From assembly GCF_037201975.1 (NCBI RefSeq), contig NZ_CP147520.1, forward strand, positions 3,844,001-3,908,000: DNA of 64,000 bases, given 5' to 3'. The stretch is from Streptomyces sp. TG1A-60. GTDB lineage: Bacteria; Actinomycetota; Actinomycetes; Streptomycetales; Streptomycetaceae. The translations under genes and the position numbers were made by a program. Below, piece after piece: positions 1 through 8,682 of the stretch (positions are counted from its first letter, which is position 1; each line of letters opens with the position of its first letter). The notes under the pieces are model-generated. The model saw nothing but the letters and a program-made list of their open reading frames with translations, did not search any database and was not told where the DNA came from.

Positions 1-324
1 AAGTTCGCCCGGATGTCACCCGCCCCCCGAGGTATCGGCAAGCATCCATGTCTTGTCCGGGGCGGGCGAGGCGAAGGGACTGCGGTGCAGCAGCGACGAC
101 GCGGCAGGCGTACAGGCAGGACCGGCATGAGCCGTCCCGGAAGGGACGAGTACGCGGCCGGGGAGAACAGGCGCAGCGAGTCCCAGGCGTGCTGCCAGGC
201 GCCGCCCGGCGTGGACTCGGCGTCCAGGTGGACGAAGTCCACGCCCAGGCGGCGCAGGTGGTAGCCGTTCGGCGAGCCCGGACTGGCCGCCGCCGATCAC
301 CACGACGTCCGTCTGCTCGCTCAT
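1..324 (-). pseudogene. Broken flavin-dependent monooxygenase (ArsO-like), 5' end only
   Basis: The minus strand starts with ATG at 324 and encodes [18 protein letters not shown], a Rossmann GxGxxG FAD-binding start. After about 18 codons the frame shifts by one base; the next frame continues as [16 protein letters not shown] and then [28 protein letters not shown] when read piecewise, a typical flavin monooxygenase N-terminus. Beyond that motif the similarity is lost, so the gene is frameshifted and probably also truncated; the window edge hides the rest. Flavin monooxygenases of this type (ArsO) are common in Streptomyces ars clusters, and the position downstream of acr3 supports that reading. 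A functional product is unlikely unless the frameshift is a sequencing error. Confidence 0.6.
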
Positions 325-397
325 CGCGCCCGAGCCACCGAGTCGGCCGCACACGTGAAGCAGCGCACGGTACGGGCCGGGGGCTCGTACGGGGCAC

Positions 398-532
398 TCA
401 GCATCGATCCTCCCCGGAGACTGCGGACGTGACGCGGGCGTGGTTCTCGCAGACGCCGGCACCACACTCACGGCAGACACCCACGGCTTCGCTGCTCGCT
501 TCCCGTGCACGGCGATCCAGGCAGTGCGTCAG
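398..532 (-). pseudogene. DUF2180-like zinc-ribbon remnant
   Basis: Directly after the acr3 stop the minus strand reads HCLDRRAREASSEAVGVC, RECGAGVCENHARV, then stops at 398. The pattern CxxCGAxVCxxHA is the N-terminal zinc-ribbon of the small actinobacterial DUF2180 proteins. There is no ATG, GTG or TTG start before the motif, the first CxxC pair is reduced to one Cys, and the C-terminal half of the family is missing. I read it as a decayed gene once translated with the ars operon. Confidence 0.4.
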
Positions 533-1635
533 CGAGCGGCTCCCTCGGTCACCAGCTCGGACGAGCCGAACTTCTTGCGCCAGGCCAGCGACACGTACAC
601 CAGCGCGACCAGGACCGGGACCTCGATCAGCGGGCCGACCACACCGGAGAGGGCCTGGCCGGAGGTGACGCCGAAGGTGGCGATGGCGACCGCGATGGCC
701 AGTTCGAAGTTGTTGCCGGCGGCCGTGAAGGCGAGGGTCGCGGTGCGGTCGTAGGCGAGGCCGATGACCTTGCCGAGGGCGAAGGTGCCGAACCACATGA
801 CCGCGAAGTACACGAGCAGCGGCAGCGCGATGCGGGCCACGTCCAGCGGCTGCGAGGTGATCGTCTTGCCCTGCAGGGCGAAGAGGATGACGATCGTGAA
901 GAGCAGGCCGTACAGGGCCCACGGGCCGACCTTGGGAAGGAAGTCGGACTCGTACGTCTCGCGCCCCAGCTTCCTCTCGCCGATGCGGCGGGTCAGGAAG
1001 CCCGCCAACAGCGGGACGCCGAGGAAGATGACGACGTTGAGGGCGATCTTCCACATGGAGATGTCGAGGTGTTCACCGTCGCCGAGGCCCAGCCAGCCGG
1101 GCAGCAGGTCGAGGTAGAGCCAGCCGAGCAGGCCGAACGCCAGTACCTGGAAGACCGAGTTGAGGGCCACCAGGACGGCTGCCGCCTCGCGGTCGCCGCA
1201 GGCCAGGTCGTTCCAGATGATGACCATGGCGATACAGCGAGCGAGACCGACGATGATCAGGCCGGTGCGGTACTCGGGCAGGTCCGGCAGGAAGATCCAG
1301 GCCAGCGCGAACATGATGGCCGGGCCGACGATCCAGTTGATGACCAGCGAGGAGATCATGAGCGGCTTGTCGCCGGTGACGGCGTCGAGCTTGTCGTAGC
1401 GGACCTTGGCCAGGACCGGATACATCATGATCAGCAGGCCGACGGCGATCGGCAGGGAGATGCCGCCGATCTCGACCTTGGCCAGGGCGTCGTTCAGGCC
1501 GGGGATGGCGCGGCCGAGGCCGAGGCCGAGGGCCATGGCGATCAGGATCCACACCGCGAGGAAGCGGTCCAGCGTGGAGAGCTTCGCGACGACCGAGGAC
1601 TCCTCCACGGTCGCGGGTGTTTCGGTGCGGGTCAC
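529..1635 (-). CDS. acr3: Arsenite efflux permease, ACR3 family
   Basis: A 368-residue membrane protein that exports arsenite, As(OH)3, from the cytoplasm. About ten hydrophobic segments span the length, from FLAVWILIAMALGLGLG near residue 20 to VLVALVYVSLAW near the C-terminus. The conserved ACR3 segment with the essential Cys lies around LIIVGLARCIAMVIIWNDLA, and the family signature FTAAGNNFELAIAVAIATFG is present near the end. The start is a GTG at 1635 that overlaps the arsR stop as GTGA, which implies translational coupling. A longer open frame extends upstream but lies inside arsR. It sits second in an arsR-acr3 operon and divergent from arsC. Identification is firm. Confidence 0.93.
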   Translation of the reverse strand: MTRTETPATVEESSVVAKLSTLDRFLAVWILIAMALGLGLGRAIPGLNDALAKVEIGGISLPIAVGLLIMMYPVLAKVRYDKLDAVTGDKPLMISSLVINWIVGPAIMFALAWIFLPDLPEYRTGLIIVGLARCIAMVIIWNDLACGDREAAAVLVALNSVFQVLAFGLLGWLYLDLLPGWLGLGDGEHLDISMWKIALNVVIFLGVPLLAGFLTRRIGERKLGRETYESDFLPKVGPWALYGLLFTIVILFALQGKTITSQPLDVARIALPLLVYFAVMWFGTFALGKVIGLAYDRTATLAFTAAGNNFELAIAVAIATFGVTSGQALSGVVGPLIEVPVLVALVYVSLAWRKKFGSSELVTEGAAR

Positions 1636-1940
1636 GGGCAGGCCCTCTTGTTCTCGTTCGCGGTACGGGCGGACTCGGCCAGGTCGGCGAACTGGCCGGC
1701 GAGCTGGGCGATGACGTCCGGGAGCAGCTTGTAGTACGTGTACCGGCCGCAGGGCTCGGTCTCGACGACCCCGGCCTCGCGCAGCACTCTCAGGTGGTTG
1801 GAGAGGTTGGTCTGCTTGGCACCGGTCTCCTCCACCAGGTGGCTGGTGCACAGCGTCTCGCGGGCGAGCAGGGTCACGATTCGAAGCCTGAGCGGGTCGG
1901 CCAGAACCCGGATCAGATCAGTGTCGACTGACGTCATCAT
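1632..1940 (-). CDS. arsR: ArsR/SmtB-family metalloregulator
   Basis: A 102-residue winged-helix repressor that would leave DNA on binding arsenite. The recognition helix region reads KQTNLSNHLRVLREAGVV and the wing follows. Two Cys residues, in ARETLCTSHL and in ETEPCGRYTYY, are candidate As(III) ligands; this spacing resembles actinobacterial ArsR proteins rather than the E. coli CxCxxC loop. Two adjacent ATG codons (1940, 1937) can serve as start. The stop overlaps the GTG start of acr3 by four bases, and arsC is divergently transcribed across a 93-bp gap holding an inverted repeat, so the protein probably controls both directions. Confidence 0.92.
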   Translation of the reverse strand: MMTSVDTDLIRVLADPLRLRIVTLLARETLCTSHLVEETGAKQTNLSNHLRVLREAGVVETEPCGRYTYYKLLPDVIAQLAGQFADLAESARTANENKRACP

Positions 1941-1960
1941 GGACTGATACTCTCACATCA

Positions 1961-1977
1961 GTGGTAGCTGACACCAC
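1961..1977. promoter_or_regulatory. Candidate ArsR operator in the arsR-arsC gap
   Basis: GTGGT, seven bases, then ACCAC form a perfect inverted repeat midway between the divergent arsR and arsC starts. Placement and symmetry fit an ArsR-family operator controlling both promoters; the match to a known Streptomyces ArsR box is inferred, not tested. Confidence 0.4.
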
Positions 1978-2033
1978 CGGGTACTGAAGTCATTCACACC
2001 TGATGCCGTCGCGAGACAAGAGAGACCCTCCTG

Positions 2034-2549
2034 ATGTCCGACAAGCCCTCCGTGCTCTTCGTCTGCGTCCACAACGCCGGCCGTTCCCAGATGGCCGCCG
2101 CGTGGCTGACCCACCTGGCCGGGGACCGTGTCGAGGTCCGCTCCGCCGGCTCCAACCCCGGCGCAGGCGTCAACCCGGCCGCCGTCGAGGCCATGGCCGA
2201 GGTCGGCATCGACATCTCCGCCGAGGTCCCCAAGATGCTCACCGTCGACGCCGTAAAGGAGTCCGACGTCTGCGTCACCATGGGCTGCGGCGACACCTGC
2301 CCGGTCTTCCCCGGCAAGCGGTACCTGGACTGGCAGCTGGAGGACCCGGCGGGCCAGGGCGTCGAGGCCGTCCGCCCGATCCGCGACGAGATCAAGGTCC
2401 TGATCGAGGGTCTGATCAAGGAGATCGCGCCGGAGCCGCAGGCATGCACACAGCGCGCCAGCAAGGGCGGACAATCACGGTCGACAGCGGTGGGATCCGA
2501 CCCGCACGACCACCCCGGGGGAAGTTGTCCGCCCAGGTCAGAGCGGTAG
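2034..2549 (+). CDS. arsC: Arsenate reductase, thioredoxin-coupled (LMW-PTP fold), with extra C-terminal tail
   Basis: Reduces arsenate to arsenite so that Acr3 can export it. The phosphate-loop CVHNAGRS (residues 11-18) holds the nucleophilic Cys and Arg; the downstream redox cysteines lie in VCVTMGCGDTCPVFPG, and the Asp region is KRYLDWQLEDPAGQG. The catalytic domain ends near residue 137 (LIEGLIKEIAPE), the usual family length. A further ~34 residues (from QACTQRASKGG on) are polar, unlike the family, and are encoded by DNA that includes a 26-bp sequence repeated near 8550. The native stop has therefore probably been replaced by joined foreign DNA; the enzyme should still work. Confidence 0.9.
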   Translation: MSDKPSVLFVCVHNAGRSQMAAAWLTHLAGDRVEVRSAGSNPGAGVNPAAVEAMAEVGIDISAEVPKMLTVDAVKESDVCVTMGCGDTCPVFPGKRYLDWQLEDPAGQGVEAVRPIRDEIKVLIEGLIKEIAPEPQACTQRASKGGQSRSTAVGSDPHDHPGGSCPPRSER

Positions 2550-2568
2550 TGCCCACCCAAGCGCCGTC

Positions 2569-2612
2569 GCTTCCCAAGTCGAGAGCGCGAGTTCGATCCT
2601 CGTCACCCGCTC
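2569..2612 (+). other. 3' fragment of a tRNA-Gly-like gene (possible attachment site)
   Basis: The segment runs from the anticodon loop (CTTCCCAAG) through the T arm (GCGAGTTCGATCCTCGT) to the acceptor strand CACCCGCT, matching my recollection of actinobacterial tRNA-Gly(CCC). The 5' half is absent, so it cannot fold as a tRNA. A closely similar 44-base copy lies at 24240-24283, same orientation. tRNA 3' ends are standard integration sites, so this is a candidate att scar. Confidence 0.55.
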
Positions 2613-2617
2613 TTCTT

Positions 2618-2646
2618 GAAGCCCCAGGTCAGCGGCCTGGGGCTTC
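2618..2646 (+). terminator. Hairpin after the tRNA-Gly fragment
   Basis: GAAGCCCCAGG and CCTGGGGCTTC form an 11-bp perfect stem with a 7-base loop, six bases after the tRNA fragment. It looks like the terminator of the original tRNA transcription unit. Confidence 0.55.
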
Positions 2647-2978
2647 TGGTACTCGGCGGCCTTCGCGAACGACAGCCGGGCGTAATCGCGGGACGCCCTC
2701 TCGGAGACCGGCCGCAGGGACAGGCTCGCCCCCCGTGGCGGAGAGGAGGCAGCGCCGTCGCAGGATCACGGCGACGGAACCGCAACGGAATCACAGGGCC
2801 TGAAAACTGGCGTGATCAGGCCGTCACAGGACGTGCACCTGACGGCACGATAAGTGTCGCTGCGGCACACGGCCCTCATCAGGCCCTCCGGCAACGGAGA
2901 GAGCGGATGGGGCGGATGGGCTGGAGAGCCACAGCAGTTCACATGCGAGCCCTATGCCCTCGACCGGGAGGAAACCTT
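2647..2978. other. Gene-free stretch before the RTX-like gene
   Basis: No convincing gene. It should hold the promoter of the secreted protein starting at 2979; a ribosome binding site GGGAGGA lies at 2966-2972. No promoter could be placed with confidence. Confidence 0.4.
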
Positions 2979-3776
2979 ATGAACATTGCGAGACAGACGA
3001 TTGTCGTGGCCATGCTAACTGGCGCCATGGCCTTCACCCTGCCGACGGCAGCGCACGCCGCGCCACCGGCGACATGCAACGACATGCCCGCCGACATCGT
3101 CGGCACGGACGGCGACGACCGGATCGTGCTCAGCTCCGACACCCGCCTGGTGGTCTCCACCGGAGCCGGTAACGACACCATCATCCTCAGTGGCGCCGGC
3201 AACCACGTCATCTGCGCCGGAGCCGGTGCGGACACAGTCATCGGGGGCAGCGGCGACGACTGGATCACCGGCGAGCAAGGCCGGGACCACATCGAAGGCC
3301 GCAATGGCGATGACACCCTCCTCGGCGGAGCCGCCGCCGACACCCTGCTCGGCGGCACGGGCAACGACCGCCTCACCGGGGACGCCGGCGCCGACACCCT
3401 GGACGGCGATGCCGGCGCCGACTGGATCGACGGCCTGGCAGGGGCCGACCGGATCTCCGGCGGCGCGGGCGGCGACACGCTCTACGGCCGTGCCGGAGCC
3501 GACCGGATCTCCGGCGACGCGGGCCCGGACACCGTCTACGGCGGGGCCGGCCCCGACACCCTGAACGGCGACGCCGGAGCAGACACCCTCCGTGGCCAGG
3601 CAGGCGCCGACGACCTCGACGGCGGCATGGGCAACGACCTGCTCTACGGCGGCGGCGGCAACGACCTGCTGGCCGATCCCGCCGGCGCAGACGACTCCGG
3701 CGACGGCGGCGCGGGCGCAGCGGACCAGTGCGACATCCGGATCGAGACGCGGGTGAACTGCGAGACGCTCTTCTGA
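2979..3776 (+). CDS. Secreted RTX-like (GGxGxD repeat) calcium-binding protein
   Basis: A 265-residue protein with a signal peptide (MNIARQTIVVAMLTGAMAFT, cleavage near AHA-A) and then almost only nonapeptide-type repeats such as GGSGDDWITG, GGTGNDRLTG, GDAGADTLDG and GGGGNDLL. In the hemolysin-type family these bind Ca2+ between turns and fold into a parallel beta-roll. No catalytic domain is attached, so its job outside the cell is unknown. The C-terminus (DQCDIRIETRVNCETLF) has two Cys that may form a disulfide with the earlier Cys. The start at 2979 follows a good GGGAGGA site and gives a clean signal peptide; the open frame extends upstream without support. Confidence 0.85.
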   Translation: MNIARQTIVVAMLTGAMAFTLPTAAHAAPPATCNDMPADIVGTDGDDRIVLSSDTRLVVSTGAGNDTIILSGAGNHVICAGAGADTVIGGSGDDWITGEQGRDHIEGRNGDDTLLGGAAADTLLGGTGNDRLTGDAGADTLDGDAGADWIDGLAGADRISGGAGGDTLYGRAGADRISGDAGPDTVYGGAGPDTLNGDAGADTLRGQAGADDLDGGMGNDLLYGGGGNDLLADPAGADDSGDGGAGAADQCDIRIETRVNCETLF

Positions 3777-4458
3777 GTCGCCTTCTCCTCTCCCGCCCCC
3801 TCTCATGCCGGCGGCGCGATGTCATCCGGCGTCTTCGGTTCGTCTTCGTCTTCGTCTTCGTCTTCGTCTTCGTCGCGCGCGTCGTCGCTGTCGCTCATCG
3901 CCTCGTAGAAGGCCTCATCAGGTCTCTGGCCGGCGAGGGCGTGTCGGTTCCATGCCGAGGATGCCGAGGATGTTGAGGAGATCGAGGAGATGGAGTCGCA
4001 CGCCCCGGCCGATGGCGATGGTGGGCGGGCCGGTGGCACGAGCACGGTGTGTCCTCCGGCGAGTTGGTGGCGGGCGGTGCTGCGCCCCGACGTCGGGCGG
4101 CCCGTCGGGCGGCGCGTGCTTCGGCGACCTCCTCGCGGGCTGGCGGAAAAGGACGGACTCGATGCGCGTCCGTACGGCAACGGCCCCCGCCGCCCTCCTC
4201 GCGGCGGCGGCACCGTACGGCCTCCGAAGGGCTGATGGCGCAGGGGACGCTTCAACAGCAGTCGCGCAGGTCGTGTGACAGGGCGGCGAGCCCGGTACCG
4301 GTTTCGACCAGGTGCCGGCCTCGTCGTTCTCGGCTTCGTGGCCGACGGCGACTCCCGCGCCGACCGGGCCTTCCCACAATTCCCTCGCCAACTTGTTCGA
4401 TGAACTGGCAGATTCGTCCCACACTTCGTCACCCATCCGAACCAGGAGACACACACGC
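3777..4458. other. Gene-poor stretch with a hexamer repeat
   Basis: I found no gene I can support. On the minus strand an acidic frame ends in alternating Asp-Glu encoded by the TTCGTC repeat at 3839-3874, and another minus frame reads LHLLDLLNILGILG near 3950-3990. Neither has a convincing start or relatives I recognise. The 3' part should include the promoter of the FG-GAP gene. Confidence 0.35.
3839..3874. repeat. TTCGTC hexamer, six tandem copies
   Basis: Six perfect copies of a six-base unit. As a multiple of three it keeps any reading frame; on the minus strand it would encode (Asp-Glu)6. Such tracts vary in copy number between strains. Confidence 0.85.
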
Positions 4459-5916
4459 ATGGCGTTTCCCCTACGCGCCTCCCTGGCCACGGCGACGGCG
4501 GCAGCCCTGACCGGCGGCCTGCTGACCCTGACCACCGCCGGTACGGCGAGCGCGGCTGCGGCCGAGTACGCGGACGACTTCAACGGCGACGGCTACCGTG
4601 ACCTCGTGACGGCCGCGCCCATGGCCACCGTGGGCGACGTCACGTACGCCGGTGCCGTGGTCGTGAACTACGGCTCGGCGTCCGGCATCAGCGCCGCCCG
4701 GCGCACCGTCATCACGCAGAGAACCAGCGGGATACCCGGTACGCCCGAGGAGCGGGACGAGTTCGGCTCGGCCCTCGCGTCGGGCGACCTCGACAACGAC
4801 GGGTACGCCGACCTCGTGGTCGGATCCGAGCAGGAAGGCGTCGGCTCCGACGCCGACAGCGGAACGGTCGTGGTCATCTGGGGAAGCGCGAGCGGCCTCT
4901 TGGGCGGTCTGACCGTCGCCGACCCCGCCGCCTCCGCCGGCGCCGAGTGGGGAAAGTCCCTCGCTGTCGGTGACTTCAGCGGCGACGGCAAGGCCGACCT
5001 CGCCGTCGGCGGCACGGGCAAGGACATCTGGATCCACCAGGGCGGCTTCACCAAGGCGTCCGGCGCCGCGTCCAGGTACGAACTCGCCACGGACCTCTAC
5101 GCCCCCGGCAGCAGCAACCACGGCGCCCAGAACCTCGCCGCCGGCGACATCGACGGCGACGGCGCCGACGACCTGGTCGTCAGCGGCCAGTACCACCCCG
5201 AGACGTCCGGGACGTGGGACGACGGCACGCTGGTCTACCTGGGCTCCGCGTCCGGGCTCGCCTTCCAGACCTTCCTCAAGAGCGACGCCTGGGAGCGGGC
5301 GGCCGTCGGCGACCTCAACGCCGACGGTTACGCCGACGTGGTCACGAGCGCCGCCCCGGGCTCGGCACGGGCGGGCGACGGCGGCTCCGTCAGCGCCTAC
5401 CTCGGCAGCACGTCCGGCGTCCGCACCCAGCGACAGACCGTCGACCAGGACACCCCCGGGGTCCCGGGAGTGTCCGAGGACGAGGACTGGTTCGGGCACG
5501 CGTTCTCCGTCGGCGACGTCGACGGCGACGGGTACGCGGACGTGGCCGTCGGCGCGATCTACGAAAAGGTCGGGGACGCCCACCAGACCGGCAGCGTCAC
5601 GGTACTGCGCGGCGCGGCCACCGGTCTGACCGGCACGGGCGCCCAGGCGATCCACCAGGCCACCGCGGGCGTCCCCGGAGCCGCCGAGGCCAACGACTTC
5701 TTCGGTTCCGCGGTACGTCTGGCCGACCTCGACGGCGACGGCAGGGCGGACCTCTCCGTCGGCGCCGCCGGGGAGAACGACGCGAACGGCGCACTGTGGA
5801 GCCTGCGTGGCTCCTCCTCGGGAGTAACCACGACGGGCGCCCTCAGCTTCGGCCCGTCGGCGGTGGGCGTCTCAACGTCCGGATATCCGAGGCTGGGCTT
5901 CAACATGCTGCGCTAG
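4459..5916 (+). CDS. Secreted FG-GAP (integrin-alpha-like) repeat protein
   Basis: A 485-residue protein: signal peptide (LRASLATATAAALTGGLL, cleavage near ASA-A) followed by about seven FG-GAP/VCBS-type blades. Each blade carries a Ca2+-binding loop of the DxDxDGxxD kind, for example DFNGDGYRD, DLDNDGYAD, DIDGDGADD, DVDGDGYAD and DLDGDGRAD, and a GxAxxxGDL-like turn. Seven such repeats build a beta-propeller as in integrin alpha chains. The C-terminus ends like other Streptomyces members, so it looks complete. The ATG at 4459 follows CCAGGAGA at 4442-4449. Role unknown; cell-surface or secreted binding function is inferred. Confidence 0.9.
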   Translation: MAFPLRASLATATAAALTGGLLTLTTAGTASAAAAEYADDFNGDGYRDLVTAAPMATVGDVTYAGAVVVNYGSASGISAARRTVITQRTSGIPGTPEERDEFGSALASGDLDNDGYADLVVGSEQEGVGSDADSGTVVVIWGSASGLLGGLTVADPAASAGAEWGKSLAVGDFSGDGKADLAVGGTGKDIWIHQGGFTKASGAASRYELATDLYAPGSSNHGAQNLAAGDIDGDGADDLVVSGQYHPETSGTWDDGTLVYLGSASGLAFQTFLKSDAWERAAVGDLNADGYADVVTSAAPGSARAGDGGSVSAYLGSTSGVRTQRQTVDQDTPGVPGVSEDEDWFGHAFSVGDVDGDGYADVAVGAIYEKVGDAHQTGSVTVLRGAATGLTGTGAQAIHQATAGVPGAAEANDFFGSAVRLADLDGDGRADLSVGAAGENDANGALWSLRGSSSGVTTTGALSFGPSAVGVSTSGYPRLGFNMLR

Positions 5917-6511
5917 CTGTTCTGTCCCGGGAGGTTGTGGACGGGTGAGGCAGGTCTCGGCTGCCCCGCCGTGCTCGCGCGCCTGCCGGTCGCGTGGCCC
6001 TTTCCCCTCCGCACCTCACAGCCGTGCGGCACGGAGCACGCGCCGCCATCGCACAGCAGACAGCGGACCATGAGCCCTGATGCCCTCTGCCCCAGGCGGC
6101 GCCGCTGACGAGAGGGCTCTTCGTGGTCGTCTCCGCCGGTCTGTCGTCAGGGACTGCCGGCGCTGCGGATAGGGGTCCCGACGCGGTGCAGTTCGCGCAG
6201 TGCCTCGCGGTACGAGCGCAGCAGCCCCGTCTCGTGGTAGTCGATCCCCAGCTGCGCGCAGTTCGCGCGATGCACGAGGAGCCGGGCCTGAGAGAACGCA
6301 AGAAGCAGCGCACTCGACTACGGCGCAGCATCGACCGGGGCACCCGTATGGCGATCGACGGGCTGAGGGCACTCGACCCCTGATCGCCGCCGAGGAGCAG
6401 CAGGCCGAACGAGTCAGGCCGCCGTAGCGGGGCCGGCGCTGAGTGACGAGGTCACCTCTGCCCCGGCCACCCCGGTCGAGGTCGGCTGACCTCCGCCCGG
6501 ACGATGGCGGG
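5917..6511. other. Gene-free stretch with possible coding relics
   Basis: No intact gene. At 6270-6317 the plus strand reads MHEEPGLRERKKQRTR, like the first residues of TetR-family regulators, then diverges. On the minus strand, 6148-6318 reads as an open frame with GIDYHETGLLRSYREALREL before a stop. Both may be decayed pieces; neither is annotated as a gene. Confidence 0.35.
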
Positions 6512-6991
6512 ATGATGGCCGCTATGCGCATCCGCATCGAAGCAGTCGACCTGCCCGGCCTCACCTCCCCCACCCCTGTCGACAGTGAGGTCCCCGCATA
6601 CGCCAACATCCACGTCGCCGTGCAACGCCGCGACCGTCCGGCCGAACTCCTCGATCCGCAGCCCGGCGACGCACCGTCCGCGACATGGACCCTGGAGTGC
6701 ACCACGAGCGCCTCGCCGACCGGCACCGAGGTCAAAGGCCCCTACGTGCAGGACCGTTTGGGCCGACGGTTCATCTACCTGTCGTGGGGCACGGTCGACG
6801 AGTCGGGTACCTTCACGATGTTCCGCCGCGCCAAGCTCATGCTCGACGTCATCCCCGCCGACGTACTCGCCGCCGCCGCACGTGACGGGCTGCTGGTCGG
6901 ACGCCTCGGTCTGACCGACGCGCAGGGCGGGCCCCTGTGCGCACGAGTCCAGCCCCCGCACATCACCTGGACCGCCGCACGCGCCGGTTAG
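6512..6991 (+). CDS. DUF5990 family protein
   Basis: Conserved actinobacterial protein of unknown function. Family hallmarks are visible: MRIRIEAVDLPG at the N-terminus, VHVAVQRRDRPAELLDPQPG (written in parts), SATWTLEC, KGPYVQDRLGRRFIYLSWG and FTMFRRAKLMLD. ATG codons lie at 6512, 6515 and 6524 in one frame; relatives usually begin MRIRIE, which favours 6524 (155 residues), but no start has a good Shine-Dalgarno sequence. No membrane segment or signal peptide. It stands alone between gene-poor stretches, so context says nothing about its role. Confidence 0.8.
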   Translation: MMAAMRIRIEAVDLPGLTSPTPVDSEVPAYANIHVAVQRRDRPAELLDPQPGDAPSATWTLECTTSASPTGTEVKGPYVQDRLGRRFIYLSWGTVDESGTFTMFRRAKLMLDVIPADVLAAAARDGLLVGRLGLTDAQGGPLCARVQPPHITWTAARAG

Positions 6992-7229
6992 GAGAGGTTG
7001 CCTACCGTCCTCGCCCGCATCGTTTGCGCACCACACCCGTGCCCCTCATGGCCCAGGCCTCGGACGTGAGTGCTGAGCACCTCTCAGGGTGCGGGAGTCC
7101 GCCGACATCACGTAAAGCGCAGGAGATGTTGCGATCAGTGATAACCGGGGCGAACCTGAGCGAGATGCACCGGATCCCAGCGAGCGCGGACGGAACCGCG
7201 CAGGTCGCGGTGCGCGAGGAGAACGCGCG

Positions 7230-7517
7230 ATGCGGATGATGATGAAGGCCCGCATGGACACCCAGCTGTCGAATCAGGCGACGAAGGGCGGAACGATGCC
7301 CAAGTCTCTGAAGTCAGCCATCGAGCGGCTGAAGCCCGAAGCCGCGTACTTCACTCCTGAGGGCGGACGCACCATGTTTCTCGTGTTCGACATGAAGGAC
7401 AGCTCGCAGCTGCCCTCCATCACCGATCCGCTCTTCCAGGAGATGGGAGCGGAGGTCACCTTTGAGCCGGTCATGAATCTCGACGATCTGCAGAAGGGCC
7501 TTGCAACCCTGCAGTAG
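7230..7517 (+). CDS. Small conserved protein, likely dimeric alpha/beta fold
   Basis: A 95-residue soluble protein starting MRMMMKARMDTQLSNQATKG, with GGTMPKSLKSAIERLKPEAA, then TMFLVFDMKD and EVTFEPVMNLDDLQKGL. The alternation of beta strand, helix, beta strand and the closing PVMNLxDLxKGL motif are seen in small single-domain proteins of actinobacteria that I recognise only as a conserved hypothetical family; a ferredoxin-like dimer is my inference. GAGGAGAA at 7216-7223 gives a good ribosome site for the ATG at 7230. Confidence 0.7.
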   Translation: MRMMMKARMDTQLSNQATKGGTMPKSLKSAIERLKPEAAYFTPEGGRTMFLVFDMKDSSQLPSITDPLFQEMGAEVTFEPVMNLDDLQKGLATLQ

Positions 7518-8682
7518 CGGAGTTGCTTCGGCGACCGCGCGCTGATCAGCCTGAGGGACCTCGGCCACGGACACCGCCGACAGCTCAGCTGCAGGCCGGC
7601 GAAACCTTTCCCTCAGGCGCGCGAACGCCCCCGGCCGACAACCAGAGCCCGTTCCACGTGTCCGCGTCGGAGCCAGGTGGGACTGACGCGCTGTTGCCCC
7701 TGGGCCCCGCCTCTGCATCACCCCGGTGCACAAGCCCTGCTCCGGGGGCACCCGGAGGGTCCACCAGACCGGTTCCACCACGACACATCGGACGCCGTGT
7801 TCGCGTACCCGATCCCACCCGCACTCGGGTCGTGGTCCGGGCAACGAGCGACGTCCCAGCGCGCCGGCGATGCCGCTCACCGCGTCCTCGTCCGTGGCGC
7901 GGGTGAACCGCTCCCCGATGCCGACGGTCGAGGCCACCTGGACGGTCGCGTCTCGTCGGCGGTCGCGCCGGCCGGGGCGACGACGTTTCCAGGGTGCTTC
8001 GCCGCCCGGCTCACCGTGTGGGAGAGACGGGATGCCGACTCCGCTGATCACGGCGGGCCGGTGACAGCGACGGGGCGCCTGGCGTCGTACCGTCGTCACA
8101 CGTCCGGCATACGGGGGAGCCCGGGGATCCGGGAGGCACCGGAATCGTCAACCAGGGTCGGGGCGATCACCGGCGGCACGCGCTGCGCTCCGCCTCGGTG
8201 AACGGTGGGGATTTCCCTACGGCTTGACAGGAACTTGCGGCCGGACGGTTTTCCACGTCGAGGGGGACGAGCCGCAAACGCGCGACGGGGTGCCGTGTGC
8301 GCAGGCGGCTCACAACGGCCGTGCTCGCGTCACCTTGGCACTGCCGGTCAGCCTGGGCGTCGAGCCTGTCCGGCGTGGGTCGGGCAGGCGCTGTCGTGTC
8401 TGATCGGCGATTCCGACACCGGCAGGGCCTCGGGCCCTCGCAGAATCCCCCGAGTGGGACATCCGAACCAGCCGGCCAGGCGCAGAGCCCGTTCACACGC
8501 GCTTCTGCCCACCGTGCTGCGAAGCCGTGCCCACAGCGTGCCCGGGGGAGCGGACAACCACGGTCAACAGCGGTGCGAACAGGCCCTCGCGCCGATACCG
8601 ACGCCGGGAATCCATGCAGGTCGGCAATCGCCCGGAAGTCGCGGGCCTTCACGTCCACGGGCCGGCTTTCCGACGAGCGGGG
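7518..8682. other. Long gene-free stretch
   Basis: Over 1.1 kb without a credible gene: open frames on both strands are long only because of GC content, have no recognisable domains and no starts with ribosome sites. A 26-bp sequence at 8550-8575 recurs (two mismatches) inside the arsC tail at 2467-2492. The stretch lies beyond the 3' end of the caspase operon and may be eroded accessory DNA. Confidence 0.4.

Noticed and set aside
3803..3898. A short acidic protein (MSDSDDARDEDEDEDEDEDE...)
   Set aside because: No ribosome binding site before the ATG at 3898 and the sequence is mostly the translated hexamer repeat.
6270..6383. TetR-type N-terminus (MHEEPGLRERKKQRTR)
   Set aside because: Similarity stops after 16 residues, no helix-turn-helix follows and a stop comes after 37 codons; at most a relic.
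7314..8099. A 261-codon minus-strand frame between the small protein and the caspase module
   Set aside because: Overlaps a well-supported gene at one end, lacks a start with ribosome site and has no domain-like pattern.
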